Assembly (NCBI GenBank): GCA_035507915.1 | Contig: DATJNS010000159.1 | Span: 1 to 37,919 of the forward strand | Reading direction: 5' to 3' | From: JACQAI01 sp035507915 | Lineage (GTDB): Bacteria > Pseudomonadota > Alphaproteobacteria > Elsterales > Elsteraceae | DNA: 37,919 bases | Shown here: piece by piece, positions 8,499 to 16,390 of the stretch | How the letters are laid out: every line of letters starts with the position of its first letter | How positions within the stretch are numbered: position 1 is the stretch's first letter | Program-made: the position numbers and the translations under genes | Notes under the pieces: model-generated | What the model was told of the DNA's origin: nothing | What the model saw: only the letters and a program-made list of their open reading frames with translations | Database searches by the model: none

Positions 8499-8598
8499 GG
8501 CGCAGGGTCCCGCGTGCGGCTGGGGTGGCGGAAGTCGCTGGGCGCCACCATCGACCAGCCGGCCGCGCGGCGCAACCGTCGGAACGAGCGCGCTCCAT

Positions 8599-8626
8599 TG
8601 TGATCGACCGGGCGGTGGCCTATCAC
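8599..8626 (+). promoter_or_regulatory. Candidate promoter for the permease gene
   Basis: TTGTGA (8599-8604) and TATCAC (8621-8626) are 16 bases apart and 39 bases before the permease ATG. GTGAT (8600-8604) and ATCAC (8622-8626) also form an inverted repeat. The match to sigma-70 consensus is partial, so this is only a candidate. Confidence 0.25.
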
Positions 8627-8665
8627 TGTCGTTTCGTCGTCCGCCAGCGCAGCCCCGTTCACCGC

Positions 8666-9568
8666 ATGATTCACACCCGGCCGTGGTTCGGCGTCGCGCT
8701 CGCGTTCACGGTCGCCGGCACGTTCGCCGCGGGCTCGGCGCTCGCTGGGCTGGCGTTCCGCCATGGCACCGACCCGCTGACCGTGACCACCGTGCGGACC
8801 TGCGCCGCGGCGCTCACGCTGTTCGTGGCGCTCCGGGTGCGCGGCAGCCAGATCGTCCTGCCGAGGCGCGCGCGCCATGCCGCGCTCGCGCTCGGCAGCC
8901 TGGTGGCATTCTATTCCTGGAGCCTCTACCAGGCGGTCTCGCTGATGCCGGTCGCGCTGGCGGTGCTGACCTTCTACCTCTACCCGCTGATGACCGGAGT
9001 GGTCGCCTGGACGACCGGGCGCGAGCGTTTCACCGCGCGCGCCGCCGGCGCGCTCGGCCTCGCCTTCCTCGGGCTCGCGCTCGCCCTCAATCTCAGCGGC
9101 GGCACCATGCCGGCGCCGCTCGGCATCGCGTTCGCGCTGGCCGCCGCGTTCGGCTTCACGGCCCAGCTGGTGCTCAGCAGCGTCGTGATGGCGCGCAACC
9201 CGCCGCGGCCGGTCACGGTCCACATGCTGGGCTCGGCGGCGGTGCTCTACGCGCTGATCTGCGTCGTGCTCGGCCATTTCCGCGTGCCCGACGACGCGGT
9301 CGGCTGGCTCGGTCTCGGCGGCACCACCTTGAGCTACGTGTGCGGCGCGATCGGGCTCTACACCGCGATCGCGCTGCTCGGCCCGGTCAAGTCGGCGCTC
9401 GTGCTCAACATCGAGCCGGTCTACAGCATGGTCTTCGGCTACCTGCTGCTCGGCCAGACCCTGACCGCGATCCAGATCGTCGGCGCCGCGCTGGTGGTCG
9501 GCGGCATCACGCTGGGCCGCGCGCCGCGCCCGGCGGCGCAATTGTCAAAGCCCGCGACGTCGGCTTGA
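8666..9568 (+). CDS. EamA/DMT-superfamily permease
   Basis: A 300-residue integral membrane protein. I start it at the ATG of MIHTRPWFGVALAF, because the 47 residues upstream in this frame are arginine-rich and non-membranous. About ten hydrophobic segments follow in two EamA repeats, the second beginning near GTMPAPLGIAFALAAAFGF. The C-terminal half contains LLGPVKSALVLNIEPVYSMVFGY, split in the family as VxxxxxLEPV, typical of drug/metabolite exporters. Members export amino acids, metabolites or toxic compounds, and the cargo is not predictable here. It probably heads a plus-strand run with the cyclase-like/TPR gene (31-base gap), a MetE-like gene and a methyltransferase gene. Confidence 0.9.
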   Translation: MIHTRPWFGVALAFTVAGTFAAGSALAGLAFRHGTDPLTVTTVRTCAAALTLFVALRVRGSQIVLPRRARHAALALGSLVAFYSWSLYQAVSLMPVALAVLTFYLYPLMTGVVAWTTGRERFTARAAGALGLAFLGLALALNLSGGTMPAPLGIAFALAAAFGFTAQLVLSSVVMARNPPRPVTVHMLGSAAVLYALICVVLGHFRVPDDAVGWLGLGGTTLSYVCGAIGLYTAIALLGPVKSALVLNIEPVYSMVFGYLLLGQTLTAIQIVGAALVVGGITLGRAPRPAAQLSKPATSA

Positions 9569-9599
9569 ATGGCACGCGCGGGATGACCCCCGACAGGCG

Positions 9600-10952
9600 A
9601 TGACCGCTCCGTCGACCGACATGAAACCGACCGCGATCCTGGTCGTCGAGCTCGCGCCCGACCCCGACCCGGATGCGCCCGATCCGCGCGCGGGGTTCGC
9701 CGGGCTCCGGCCGGTGATCGCCCAGCACGACGGCACCGTGGTCGATCTGCCGGGCCGTCGCGTCGCCGCGCATTTCTCGAGCGCGTTCGCCGCGGTGAGC
9801 TGCGCGGTCGCGCTGCAGCGCTCGCCGGCGGGCGACAGCGGCCTGCGCATCGGCGTCGATTTCGGCGACGTGATCTCGAACGGCGAGACCATCGTCGGCG
9901 ACGGCGTCTACGTCGCCTCGCGCCTGCAGGACATGGCCGACCCCGGCAACGTGTGCGTGTCGGGCGCGATCTACGACCGGGTGACCGGTCGGGTCGGCGT
10001 CGATTTCGAGGCGCTGGGCGCGCAGTCGCTGAACGACCGCGCCGAGCCGGTGCGCATCTATCGCGTCGAGCCCGATCCCAAGGAGGTCGACGAGACCGCG
10101 AACATCGGCGGCGCGCTGCTCGAGTCGGACCAGATGCCGAGCGCGACGCCGCCCGAGCTCGCGCAGGCCGGCGAGGCCAAGAACATCGACGCCGAGCGCC
10201 AGACCCAGCGCGGCCTCTGGCTCTACAACCGCAACAACCCCGAGGACACCGCCGAGGCGCAGCGCCTGTTCTGGGCGGCGCTCGACGCCGACCCGAACTA
10301 TGCCGCCGCCGCCGCCGGGATCGCGATGTGCCTCTTGCAGGAGCGCCAGCGCGGCTGGGCGGCCGATCCCGGACGCGCGCTGCTCAAGGCCGACGCGGTG
10401 GCGCGCCGCGTGGTCGCGATCCGGCCGAAATACGCCTTCGGGCGCGTCGTGCTGGGCGAGGTGTCGCTGTTCCGCAACGATCTCGACAAGGCGGCCGCCG
10501 AGGCGGGCGAGGCCTTGACCCTGCAACCGGCGCTGGCCGACGCCCACACGCTGCGCGGCCTGGTGCTGCTGTGCGACGGCAAGTTCGACGACGCGGTGGC
10601 GGCGCTCGAGCACGCCCTGGTGCGCGACCCGAGCGAGCGCCAGCAGGTCAAGGTGCTGCCGGCGCTCGCCGCCGCCTACTACCAGCTGCGCCGCTACGAG
10701 GTCGCCGAGCGCGCCGCCCTGCGCGCGGCGGGCCTCGCGCGCGACCACTGGCTGGTGCGCCAGATCCTGGCGGCGAGCCGCGGCCAGCTCGGCTACGAGT
10801 CGGGCGCCTCGATCGTCGAGGGCATCCGCAACGACGAGCCGCTGATGACGCGGCGCGACTTCGCGGCGCGGCTCTATTTTCGCGACGCCGCCGCGCGCCA
10901 GCACGTCGACCAGGGCCTGCGGCGCGCCGGCTGGCAGGATCTCGACCCATGA
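9600..10952 (+). CDS. Degenerate class III cyclase-homology domain fused to TPRs
   Basis: A 450-residue soluble protein. Residues about 11-156 align with class III adenylate/guanylate cyclase domains. The block GLRIGVDFGDVISNG, then GDGVYVASRL, then PGNVCVSGAIYD and EPVRIYRV is diagnostic. The first metal-binding Asp (ADV in active enzymes) is Glu17 (VEL). The second (GDG...AEF) is replaced by arginine in GRRVAAHF. The transition-state Asn is Tyr104, although Arg108 remains. A cyclase reaction is therefore unlikely. Residues about 195-440 form several TPR-like helix pairs, suggesting a protein-binding or regulatory role. Its stop overlaps the ATG of the MetE-like gene (ATGA), so the two proteins are probably made together. 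Confidence 0.82.
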   Translation: MTAPSTDMKPTAILVVELAPDPDPDAPDPRAGFAGLRPVIAQHDGTVVDLPGRRVAAHFSSAFAAVSCAVALQRSPAGDSGLRIGVDFGDVISNGETIVGDGVYVASRLQDMADPGNVCVSGAIYDRVTGRVGVDFEALGAQSLNDRAEPVRIYRVEPDPKEVDETANIGGALLESDQMPSATPPELAQAGEAKNIDAERQTQRGLWLYNRNNPEDTAEAQRLFWAALDADPNYAAAAAGIAMCLLQERQRGWAADPGRALLKADAVARRVVAIRPKYAFGRVVLGEVSLFRNDLDKAAAEAGEALTLQPALADAHTLRGLVLLCDGKFDDAVAALEHALVRDPSERQQVKVLPALAAAYYQLRRYEVAERAALRAAGLARDHWLVRQILAASRGQLGYESGASIVEGIRNDEPLMTRRDFAARLYFRDAAARQHVDQGLRRAGWQDLDP

Positions 10953-11992
10953 CGCCGGACGACGCGCCGCGCGTGCGCGCGACCATCGTCGGCAGCCTGC
11001 CGAAGCCGGGCTGGCTCGCCGAGACCGGCGAGGTCGTCACGGCATGGCGCGTGCCGGCCGCCCACCTCGCGGAGGCCCAGGAGGACGCGGTGCGGCTGTG
11101 GGTCGCCGAGCAGGCGGCCGCCGGCCTCGATTGCGTGACCGACGGCGAGCAGCGGCGGCGCCATTACATCTGGGGCTTCTTCGCCGGCCTGGGCGGCATC
11201 GACACCGAGACGCTCGGCCTCAAGGCGGTGCGCGGCAAGCGCTATCGCGAGGAGACCCGGGTGCCGCGCCTGATCGGCGGGCCGGACTACGACCAGCCGA
11301 TCTTCGTCGACGCGTTGAAGGCGACCAAGGCGCTGACCGACCGTCCCGTCAAGGTGACGCTGCCGGGACCGATGACCATCGTCGACAGCCTGCTCGACAC
11401 CGTCGGCGGACGCGGCGAGGCCGATCTCGCGCTGCGCTTCGCCGAGATCCTCAACCGCGAGGCGCTGGCGCTCAGCGCCGCCGGCGCCGACGTCGTCCAG
11501 TTCGACGAGCCCTGCTTCAACGTCTATGTCGACAAGGTCAAGGACTGGGGCATGGCGGCGCTCGAGCGCGCGGCGCGCGGGGTGACCGCGACCACGGCGG
11601 TGCACATCTGCTACGGCTACGGCACCGAGCTGGTGAAGCGCTGGAAGGCGCAGAACCGCGACTGGACGCACTACGAGCACACGCTGCCGCTGCTGGCCAG
11701 ATCGAGCATCGACCAGGTCTCGATCGAGACCGCGGCGAGCGGCGTCGACGTCGCGGTGATCGAGAGCCTCGCCGGCAAGGACGTGCTGCTGGGCGTCGTC
11801 GATGTCGGCAGCGAGACGGTCGAGACGGCCGACGCGGTCGCCACCCGCTTGCGCGCGGCGCTCGACTACGTCGAGCCCGGCCGGCTGTTCGCGTGCAGCG
11901 ACTGCGGCATGGCCCCGCTGTCGCGTCCGGCTGCGTCCGGCAAGCTGCGCGCGCTCGCCGCCGGCGCCGCCCTGATCAACCAGGAGCTCTAG
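10949..11992 (+). CDS. Short MetE-like cobalamin-independent methionine synthase (C-terminal type)
   Basis: A 347-residue protein corresponding to the catalytic half of MetE, without the N-terminal duplicated barrel of the 750-residue enzyme. Zinc-ligand positions are present: His219 and Cys221 in VHICYGYG, Glu260 in VSIETA, and Cys319 in CSDCGM. The N-terminal ATIVGSLPKP and GLDCVTDGEQRR also match the family. Members transfer methyl groups to thiols such as homocysteine. Short forms without the folate-binding N-half may use other methyl donors or partner proteins, so methionine synthesis is not certain. The ATG overlaps the TGA of the cyclase-like/TPR gene, and a SAM methyltransferase gene lies 52 bases downstream. 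Confidence 0.88.
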   Translation: MTPDDAPRVRATIVGSLPKPGWLAETGEVVTAWRVPAAHLAEAQEDAVRLWVAEQAAAGLDCVTDGEQRRRHYIWGFFAGLGGIDTETLGLKAVRGKRYREETRVPRLIGGPDYDQPIFVDALKATKALTDRPVKVTLPGPMTIVDSLLDTVGGRGEADLALRFAEILNREALALSAAGADVVQFDEPCFNVYVDKVKDWGMAALERAARGVTATTAVHICYGYGTELVKRWKAQNRDWTHYEHTLPLLARSSIDQVSIETAASGVDVAVIESLAGKDVLLGVVDVGSETVETADAVATRLRAALDYVEPGRLFACSDCGMAPLSRPAASGKLRALAAGAALINQEL

Positions 11993-12044
11993 CCGCCACC
12001 GGCCGACACGCGACGAGGGGCCGGTCGCACGACGGGAGACACCG

Positions 12045-12842
12045 ATGGCCGAGCAGCAAATCCGGTTCGACGACGGCGCCGCCTACGAACGGGTGATGGG
12101 GGCCTGGAGCCGGCTTGCGGGCGACGTCTTTCTCGATTGGCTGGCCGCGCCCCCGGGCTTGCGCTGGCTCGACGTCGGCTGCGGCAACGGCGCCTTCACC
12201 GAGCTCGTCATCGAGCGCTGCGCGCCCGCCGCGATCGAGGGCATCGATCCGTCGGATGCGCAGCTGGCGTTCGCGCGCACGCGACCGGCGGCCCGCATGG
12301 CGACGTTTCGTCTGGGCGACGCCATGGCGCTGCCGTTCGCCGAGCCTCGGTTCGATGCCGCCGCCATGGCGCTGGTGATCTTCTTCGTTCCCGATCCCGC
12401 CAAGGGCGTCGCCGAGCTGGTGCGGGTGGTTCAACCCGGCGGCGTGGTGGCGGCCTATGCGTGGGACGTGGTCGGCGGCGGACTGCCGTTCGAGCCGATC
12501 CAAGCCGAGATGCGCGCGATGGGACTGACGCCGCCGCTGCCGCCGAGCTTCGAGGCCTCGCGGATCGAGGCGCTGCACGGCTTGTGGACGGGCGCGGCGC
12601 TCGAGGACGTCGCGACGCGCGAGATCGTCGTGCGTCGAGGGTTCGCCGATTTCGACGACTTCTGGACCACCACCCTGCTCGGACCGGCCATCGGACCGAC
12701 GGTCGCCGGCATGCCGGCAGCCGATGTCGAACGGCTCAAGAGCGCCGTGCGCGCGCGCCTGCCGGCGGACGCCGACGGGCGCATCACCTACGCGGCCCGC
12801 GCCAACGCGGTGAAGGGTCGCGTCCCACGGCGAGCGTCGTAA
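12045..12842 (+). CDS. Class I SAM-dependent methyltransferase
   Basis: A 265-residue cytosolic protein with a Methyltransf_11/25-type fold. Motif I is WLDVGCGNGAF (residues 41-51), the acidic end of strand 2 is EGIDPSDAQL (near 69-78), and DAMALPF (near 92-98) precedes the FDAAAMALVIFF strand. The C-terminal third is helical and probably binds the acceptor. The ribosome site GGGAG lies seven bases before the ATG. It is the last gene of the plus-strand run with the MetE-like protein, and an extended hairpin follows. The acceptor molecule cannot be deduced. Confidence 0.88.
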   Translation: MAEQQIRFDDGAAYERVMGAWSRLAGDVFLDWLAAPPGLRWLDVGCGNGAFTELVIERCAPAAIEGIDPSDAQLAFARTRPAARMATFRLGDAMALPFAEPRFDAAAMALVIFFVPDPAKGVAELVRVVQPGGVVAAYAWDVVGGGLPFEPIQAEMRAMGLTPPLPPSFEASRIEALHGLWTGAALEDVATREIVVRRGFADFDDFWTTTLLGPAIGPTVAGMPAADVERLKSAVRARLPADADGRITYAARANAVKGRVPRRAS

Positions 12843-12863
12843 CGCCGCGCGCCGCACCGTCCC

Positions 12864-12906
12864 CATCGTCATGCTCGGCACAAGGCGTACAAGGCCGAGG
12901 ACGATG
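12864..12906. terminator. Extended hairpin after the methyltransferase gene
   Basis: CATCGTC (12864-12870) plus CTCGGC (12874-12879) pair with GCCGAG (12894-12899) plus GACGATG (12900-12906). That is 13 pairs interrupted by a three-base bulge (ATG), with a 14-base loop. It begins 22 bases after the upstream stop and is followed by GCTTTG. It could be a terminator or a dispersed CGTCATGCTCGG-type palindrome that has come to serve as one. Confidence 0.45.
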
Positions 12907-12974
12907 GCTTTGTCGGCCGAGAGGCTGTGAGCCCACCGAGAAAGCGCTTCGAAGACGCGATCCGCCACGCTTAA

Positions 12975-15239
12975 ATGGCGCCGATGGACATCGTCAGCAT
13001 CGGCGGCGGGCCGGCCGGGCTGTTCTTCGGCATCCTGATGAAGCGCGCCGACCCCGCGCATCGCGTGCGCGTCGTCGAGCGCAACCGGCCGCACGACACG
13101 TTCGGCTGGGGCGTCGTGTTCTCCGACGAGACGCTCGGCAATCTCGCCGACGCCGACCCGCCGACCTACGACGAGATCACGCGCGCCTTCGCGCACTGGG
13201 ACGCCATCGACATCCACTATCAGGGCGAGGTGGTGACCTCGACCGGGCACGGCTTCTCGGGCCTGTCGCGCGTCAGGCTGCTCGACATCCTGCAGGCGCG
13301 TGCGACCGCGCTCGGGGTCGAGCTCGAATATCAGCGCGAGGTCGGCGATCTCGACGCCTATCGCGGCGCCGACCTGATCCTCGCGGCCGACGGCGCCAAC
13401 AGCCGGGTGCGCGGGCTGCACGCCGCCTCGTTCGAGCCACGGATCGACTTCCGGCCCAACAAGTTCATCTGGCTCGGCTCGACGCTCCGGCTGCCCGCGT
13501 TCACGTTCCTCTTCAAGGCGGACGCGCACGGCCTGTGGCGCGTGCACGCCTATCAGTTCGACGACCGCCACTCGACCTTCATCGTCGAGACCACGGACGC
13601 GACCTGGCGCAAGGCCGGCCTCGAGCAGGCGAGCGAGGACGCCAGCGTGGCGTTCTGCGAGCGGCTGTTCGCCGACGTGCTCGCGGGCCACCGGCTGCTC
13701 AAGAACAAGGCGGTGTGGCGCAGCTTTCCGATCGTGCGCTGCGCGCGCTGGTGGCACGACAACGTCGTGCTGGTCGGCGACGCCGCGCATACCGCGCACT
13801 TCTCGATCGGCTCGGGCACCAAGCTCGCGATGGAGGATGCGATCGCGCTCGCCGCCGCGCTCGGACGCCACGCGGCGGTGCCCGAGGCGCTGGCGGCCTA
13901 CGAGGCCGAGCGGCGGCCGCAGGTCGAGTCGACCCAGCGCGCCGCCCAGACCAGCCTGCAATGGTTCGAGGAGACCGAACGCTATTTCGGCCGGCTCGCG
14001 CCGCTCGAGTTCGCCGCCAGCCTGCTGACGCGCTCGCTGCGCATCACGCATGCGAACCTGAAGCGCCGCGACCCGGCGTTCGTCGACCGGCTCGACCGTT
14101 GGTTCGCCGCGCGGGCGGCCAACCAGAGCGGCGTCAACGTCGCCGCTCAGCCGCCGCCGCCGCCGATGTTCACGCCGTTCCGCCTGCGCGAGCTCGTGCT
14201 GCCCAACCGCGTCGTCGTCTCGCCGATGTGCCAGTACTCGGCCGAGGACGGCCTGCCGAACGACTGGCATCTCGTGCATCTCGGCAGCCGGGCGATCGGC
14301 GGCGCCGGGCTCGTGATCACCGAGATGACCGACATCGCGCGCGCGGCGCGCATCAGCCCGGGCTGCGCCGGCCTGTACAAGCCCGAGCACGCGGCGGCGT
14401 GGCGGCGCATCGTCGACTTCGTCCACGCCAACAGCCCGGCCAAGATCGGCATCCAGCTCGCGCATGCCGGGCGCAAGGGCTCGACGCGCCGGCTGTGGGA
14501 GGGCATCGACGAACCTTTGGAGTCCGGCAACTGGCCGCTGATCGCCGCCTCGGCGCTGCCGTACCTGCCGCACAGCCAGGTGCCCAAGGCGATGGACCGC
14601 GCCGACATGGACCGCGTGCGCGACGACTTCGTGCGCGCCGCCGGCTACGCCGACGCCGCCGGCTTCGACCTGATCGAGCTGCATTTCGCCCACGGCTATC
14701 TGCTGTCGAGCTTCCTGTCGCCGCTGACCAACCGGCGCGCCGACGACTATGGCGGGACGTTGGAAGCGCGCGCGCGGTTTCCGCTCGAGGTGTTCGACGC
14801 GGTGCGCGCGGCGTGGCCGGCCGCCAAGCCGATCAGCGTGCGGATCTCGGCGACCGACTGGGTGCCGGGCGGCTTCGATGGAGCCGACGCCGTGGCGCTC
14901 GCCCGGCTGTTGAAGACGCACGGCTGCGACATCGTCGACGTGTCCACGGGCCAGACCACGAGCGACGCGCGGCCGGTCTACGGCCGCCTGTATCAGACCC
15001 CCTATGCCGACCGGGTGCGCCACGAGGCCGGCATCGCCACCATGACGGTGGGCAACATCGCGTCCTACGCTGACGTCAACTCGATCCTGGTGGCGGGACG
15101 CGCCGACCTGTGCGTGCTGGCGCGCGCCCACCTGTACGACCCCTACTGGACCCGCCACGCCGCCACCGAGCAGGGCTACGCCCTGCCGTGGCCCAATCAG
15201 TACATCTCGGTCGCCGACTACCGGCCACGGTCGAGCTAG
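12975..15239 (+). CDS. Bifunctional salicylyl-CoA 5-hydroxylase / NADH:flavin oxidoreductase
   Basis: A 754-residue two-domain flavoprotein. Residues 1-385 are a group A FAD monooxygenase: SIGGGPAGLFFG (8-19) is the FAD-binding motif, GWGVVFSDETLGNL (near 46-59) is characteristic of the salicylyl-CoA/aminobenzoyl-CoA hydroxylase group, and VGDAAHTAHFSIGSGTK (near 267-283) is the second FAD motif. A proline-rich linker (AAQPPPPPMF) leads to an old-yellow-enzyme barrel from about 398, with SPMCQYSAEDG and GIQLAHAGRKGS binding FMN and substrate. Known relatives include 2-aminobenzoyl-CoA monooxygenase/reductase and salicylyl-CoA 5-hydroxylase. The aromatic CoA thioester is probably hydroxylated and then reduced. 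No CoA ligase gene is nearby. A stop lies immediately before the ATG, so no upstream start is possible. Confidence 0.9.
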   Translation: MAPMDIVSIGGGPAGLFFGILMKRADPAHRVRVVERNRPHDTFGWGVVFSDETLGNLADADPPTYDEITRAFAHWDAIDIHYQGEVVTSTGHGFSGLSRVRLLDILQARATALGVELEYQREVGDLDAYRGADLILAADGANSRVRGLHAASFEPRIDFRPNKFIWLGSTLRLPAFTFLFKADAHGLWRVHAYQFDDRHSTFIVETTDATWRKAGLEQASEDASVAFCERLFADVLAGHRLLKNKAVWRSFPIVRCARWWHDNVVLVGDAAHTAHFSIGSGTKLAMEDAIALAAALGRHAAVPEALAAYEAERRPQVESTQRAAQTSLQWFEETERYFGRLAPLEFAASLLTRSLRITHANLKRRDPAFVDRLDRWFAARAANQSGVNVAAQPPPPPMFTPFRLRELVLPNRVVVSPMCQYSAEDGLPNDWHLVHLGSRAIGGAGLVITEMTDIARAARISPGCAGLYKPEHAAAWRRIVDFVHANSPAKIGIQLAHAGRKGSTRRLWEGIDEPLESGNWPLIAASALPYLPHSQVPKAMDRADMDRVRDDFVRAAGYADAAGFDLIELHFAHGYLLSSFLSPLTNRRADDYGGTLEARARFPLEVFDAVRAAWPAAKPISVRISATDWVPGGFDGADAVALARLLKTHGCDIVDVSTGQTTSDARPVYGRLYQTPYADRVRHEAGIATMTVGNIASYADVNSILVAGRADLCVLARAHLYDPYWTRHAATEQGYALPWPNQYISVADYRPRSS

Positions 15240-15364
15240 CCGCTCCCCGGCACCGAATCGGCCCCCACGCGTTGATCGAACGAGTGGTCGCACGCGCGAT
15301 GCGCGATATCGGGGGCCCCTGGCTCCATCCGTCGGTTCAGGAATCCGACGAATCCCGCCACTGG

Positions 15365-15379
15365 GCGCCGCTCCGGCGC
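15365..15379. terminator. Small hairpin followed by a T-rich stretch
   Basis: GCGCCG (15365-15370), loop CTC, CGGCGC (15374-15379), then an AT-rich run containing TTTT at 15391-15394. It lies 125 bases after the hydroxylase stop and before the XRE gene. It may terminate the hydroxylase transcript. The distance of the T-run from the stem is longer than ideal. The remaining gap to 15483 is A/T-richer than its surroundings and probably holds the XRE promoter, which I cannot place exactly. Confidence 0.3.
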
Positions 15380-15483
15380 AATAGCGACAATTTTATCTAG
15401 ACAGCAGGCCCAATTTAGGTAACGGATTTTTTTCCCAATGCTGGCCGGAACGGCGCTGGCCTGGATGACGCCGCCGAGGAAGC

Positions 15484-15879
15484 ATGACGGGTAACAGCAA
15501 GCGAGGTCGTCGCGGTCGGCGCGACAGCGATGGCATCGACGCCCACATCGGGCGCCGGTTGCGCGAGCGGCGCCGAGCCTTGGGGCTCAGCCAGGCGGAA
15601 CTGGCGGCCCGCCTGGCGTTCACCGCCGCTCAGGTCAACCGCTACGAGCACGGCACCACACGGCTGAGCGCGGCAGGCCTGTGGCGCGCAGCCGAAACCC
15701 TGGGGGTCGCCCCGAGCTATTTCTTCGACGGGCTCGCCGGCCAGGGCGGGCCCGATGCGGCCGCCCCCGACCTCGAGATCGAGGCGCGCGCGCTCGTGTT
15801 GGCGCGCCACCTGCGCCGGCTGGGCGCCGACGTGCAAGAAAAGCTGATCGGCTTCATCGCCAGCCTGACGCGCGACTGA
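15484..15879 (+). CDS. XRE-family helix-turn-helix regulator
   Basis: A 131-residue cytosolic DNA-binding protein. After a basic tail (SKRGRRGRR), residues about 20-80 form a Cro/CI-type HTH: IGRRLRERRRALGLSQAELA, then the recognition helix region FTAAQVNRYEHGTTRLS. The C-terminal 45 residues are an alanine/leucine-rich helix pair that may dimerise. GAGGA lies just before the ATG. It sits alone between the salicylyl-CoA hydroxylase gene and the HxlR gene on the same strand, so it could regulate either. No target is evident. Confidence 0.9.
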   Translation: MTGNSKRGRRGRRDSDGIDAHIGRRLRERRRALGLSQAELAARLAFTAAQVNRYEHGTTRLSAAGLWRAAETLGVAPSYFFDGLAGQGGPDAAAPDLEIEARALVLARHLRRLGADVQEKLIGFIASLTRD

Positions 15880-15903
15880 GCGCGGCGCCGGATGGCGGCC
15901 GCC

Positions 15904-15938
15904 TTGACAGGGCGGCCAGTCAGTTTAGATATTAAACT
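15904..15938 (+). promoter_or_regulatory. Sigma-70-like promoter with perfect palindromic operator before the HxlR gene
   Basis: TTGACA (15904-15909) is a consensus -35 box. GATATT (15928-15933), 18 bases on, is a plausible -10. AGTTTA (15922-15927) and TAAACT (15933-15938) form a perfect inverted repeat with a five-base centre (GATAT), covering the -10 and ending one base before the ATG at 15940. HxlR-family proteins commonly bind such A/T-rich dyads, so autorepression is likely. Transcription starting about seven bases after the -10 would begin at or next to the ATG, giving a leaderless mRNA. No Shine-Dalgarno sequence is visible. Confidence 0.65.
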
Positions 15939-15939
15939 C

Positions 15940-16383
15940 ATGAAACACCGCAGCCTTGCCGACGCGCGCTGTCCGATCGCCCGCAGCCTCGATGTGGTGG
16001 GCGAATGGTGGAGCCTGCTCATCCTGCGCGACGCCTTCCGCGGCGTGCGGCGCTTCGACGACTTCCAGGCCAGCCTGGGGATTGCCCGCAACCTGCTGGC
16101 GCGACGCCTCAAGCGGCTGGTCGCCGCCGGCCTGCTCGAGACCCGGCCCTACAGCACCCGGCCACCGCGCCACGAATACCGGCTGACCGACAAGGGCCGC
16201 GATCTCTACCCCGTGCTCATGACCCTGCTGGACTGGGGCAAGCGGTGGGCGCCGCTGGCGACCAGCGCCGTAGCGGTCTCGCGCCGCACCGGCGCGCCGC
16301 TCGACCCCGTGCTGGTCGACCGCGCGACCGGCGAGCCGATCACGCCCGCAACCGTCGCCATGCAGTATCCCGCGGCGGTCTGA
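15940..16383 (+). CDS. HxlR-family transcriptional regulator
   Basis: A 147-residue winged-helix repressor. It starts at MKHRSLADARCPIARSL rather than 16 codons upstream, because that extension would run through the promoter and operator. Cys11 of the CPI motif is the conserved, often redox- or electrophile-sensing cysteine. The winged helix spans about 15-100: VVGEWWSLLILRDAF, FQASLGIARNLLARRLKRL and HEYRLTDKGRDLYPVL. The last 40 residues resemble the C-terminal extension seen in some members. The MATE pump gene starts seven bases after its stop, so the two form an operon. Its expected job is to derepress the pump in response to a toxic compound. Confidence 0.92.
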   Translation: MKHRSLADARCPIARSLDVVGEWWSLLILRDAFRGVRRFDDFQASLGIARNLLARRLKRLVAAGLLETRPYSTRPPRHEYRLTDKGRDLYPVLMTLLDWGKRWAPLATSAVAVSRRTGAPLDPVLVDRATGEPITPATVAMQYPAAV

Positions 16384-16390
16384 GCCGGTC

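Noticed and set aside
9600..10082. Active adenylate/guanylate cyclase
   Set aside because: Both metal-binding aspartates and the transition-state asparagine are replaced, so only fold homology is claimed.
11976..15293. 1105-codon minus-strand frame opposite the bifunctional hydroxylase
   Set aside because: No recognisable domain. The plus strand encodes both flavin-binding domains with conserved motifs.
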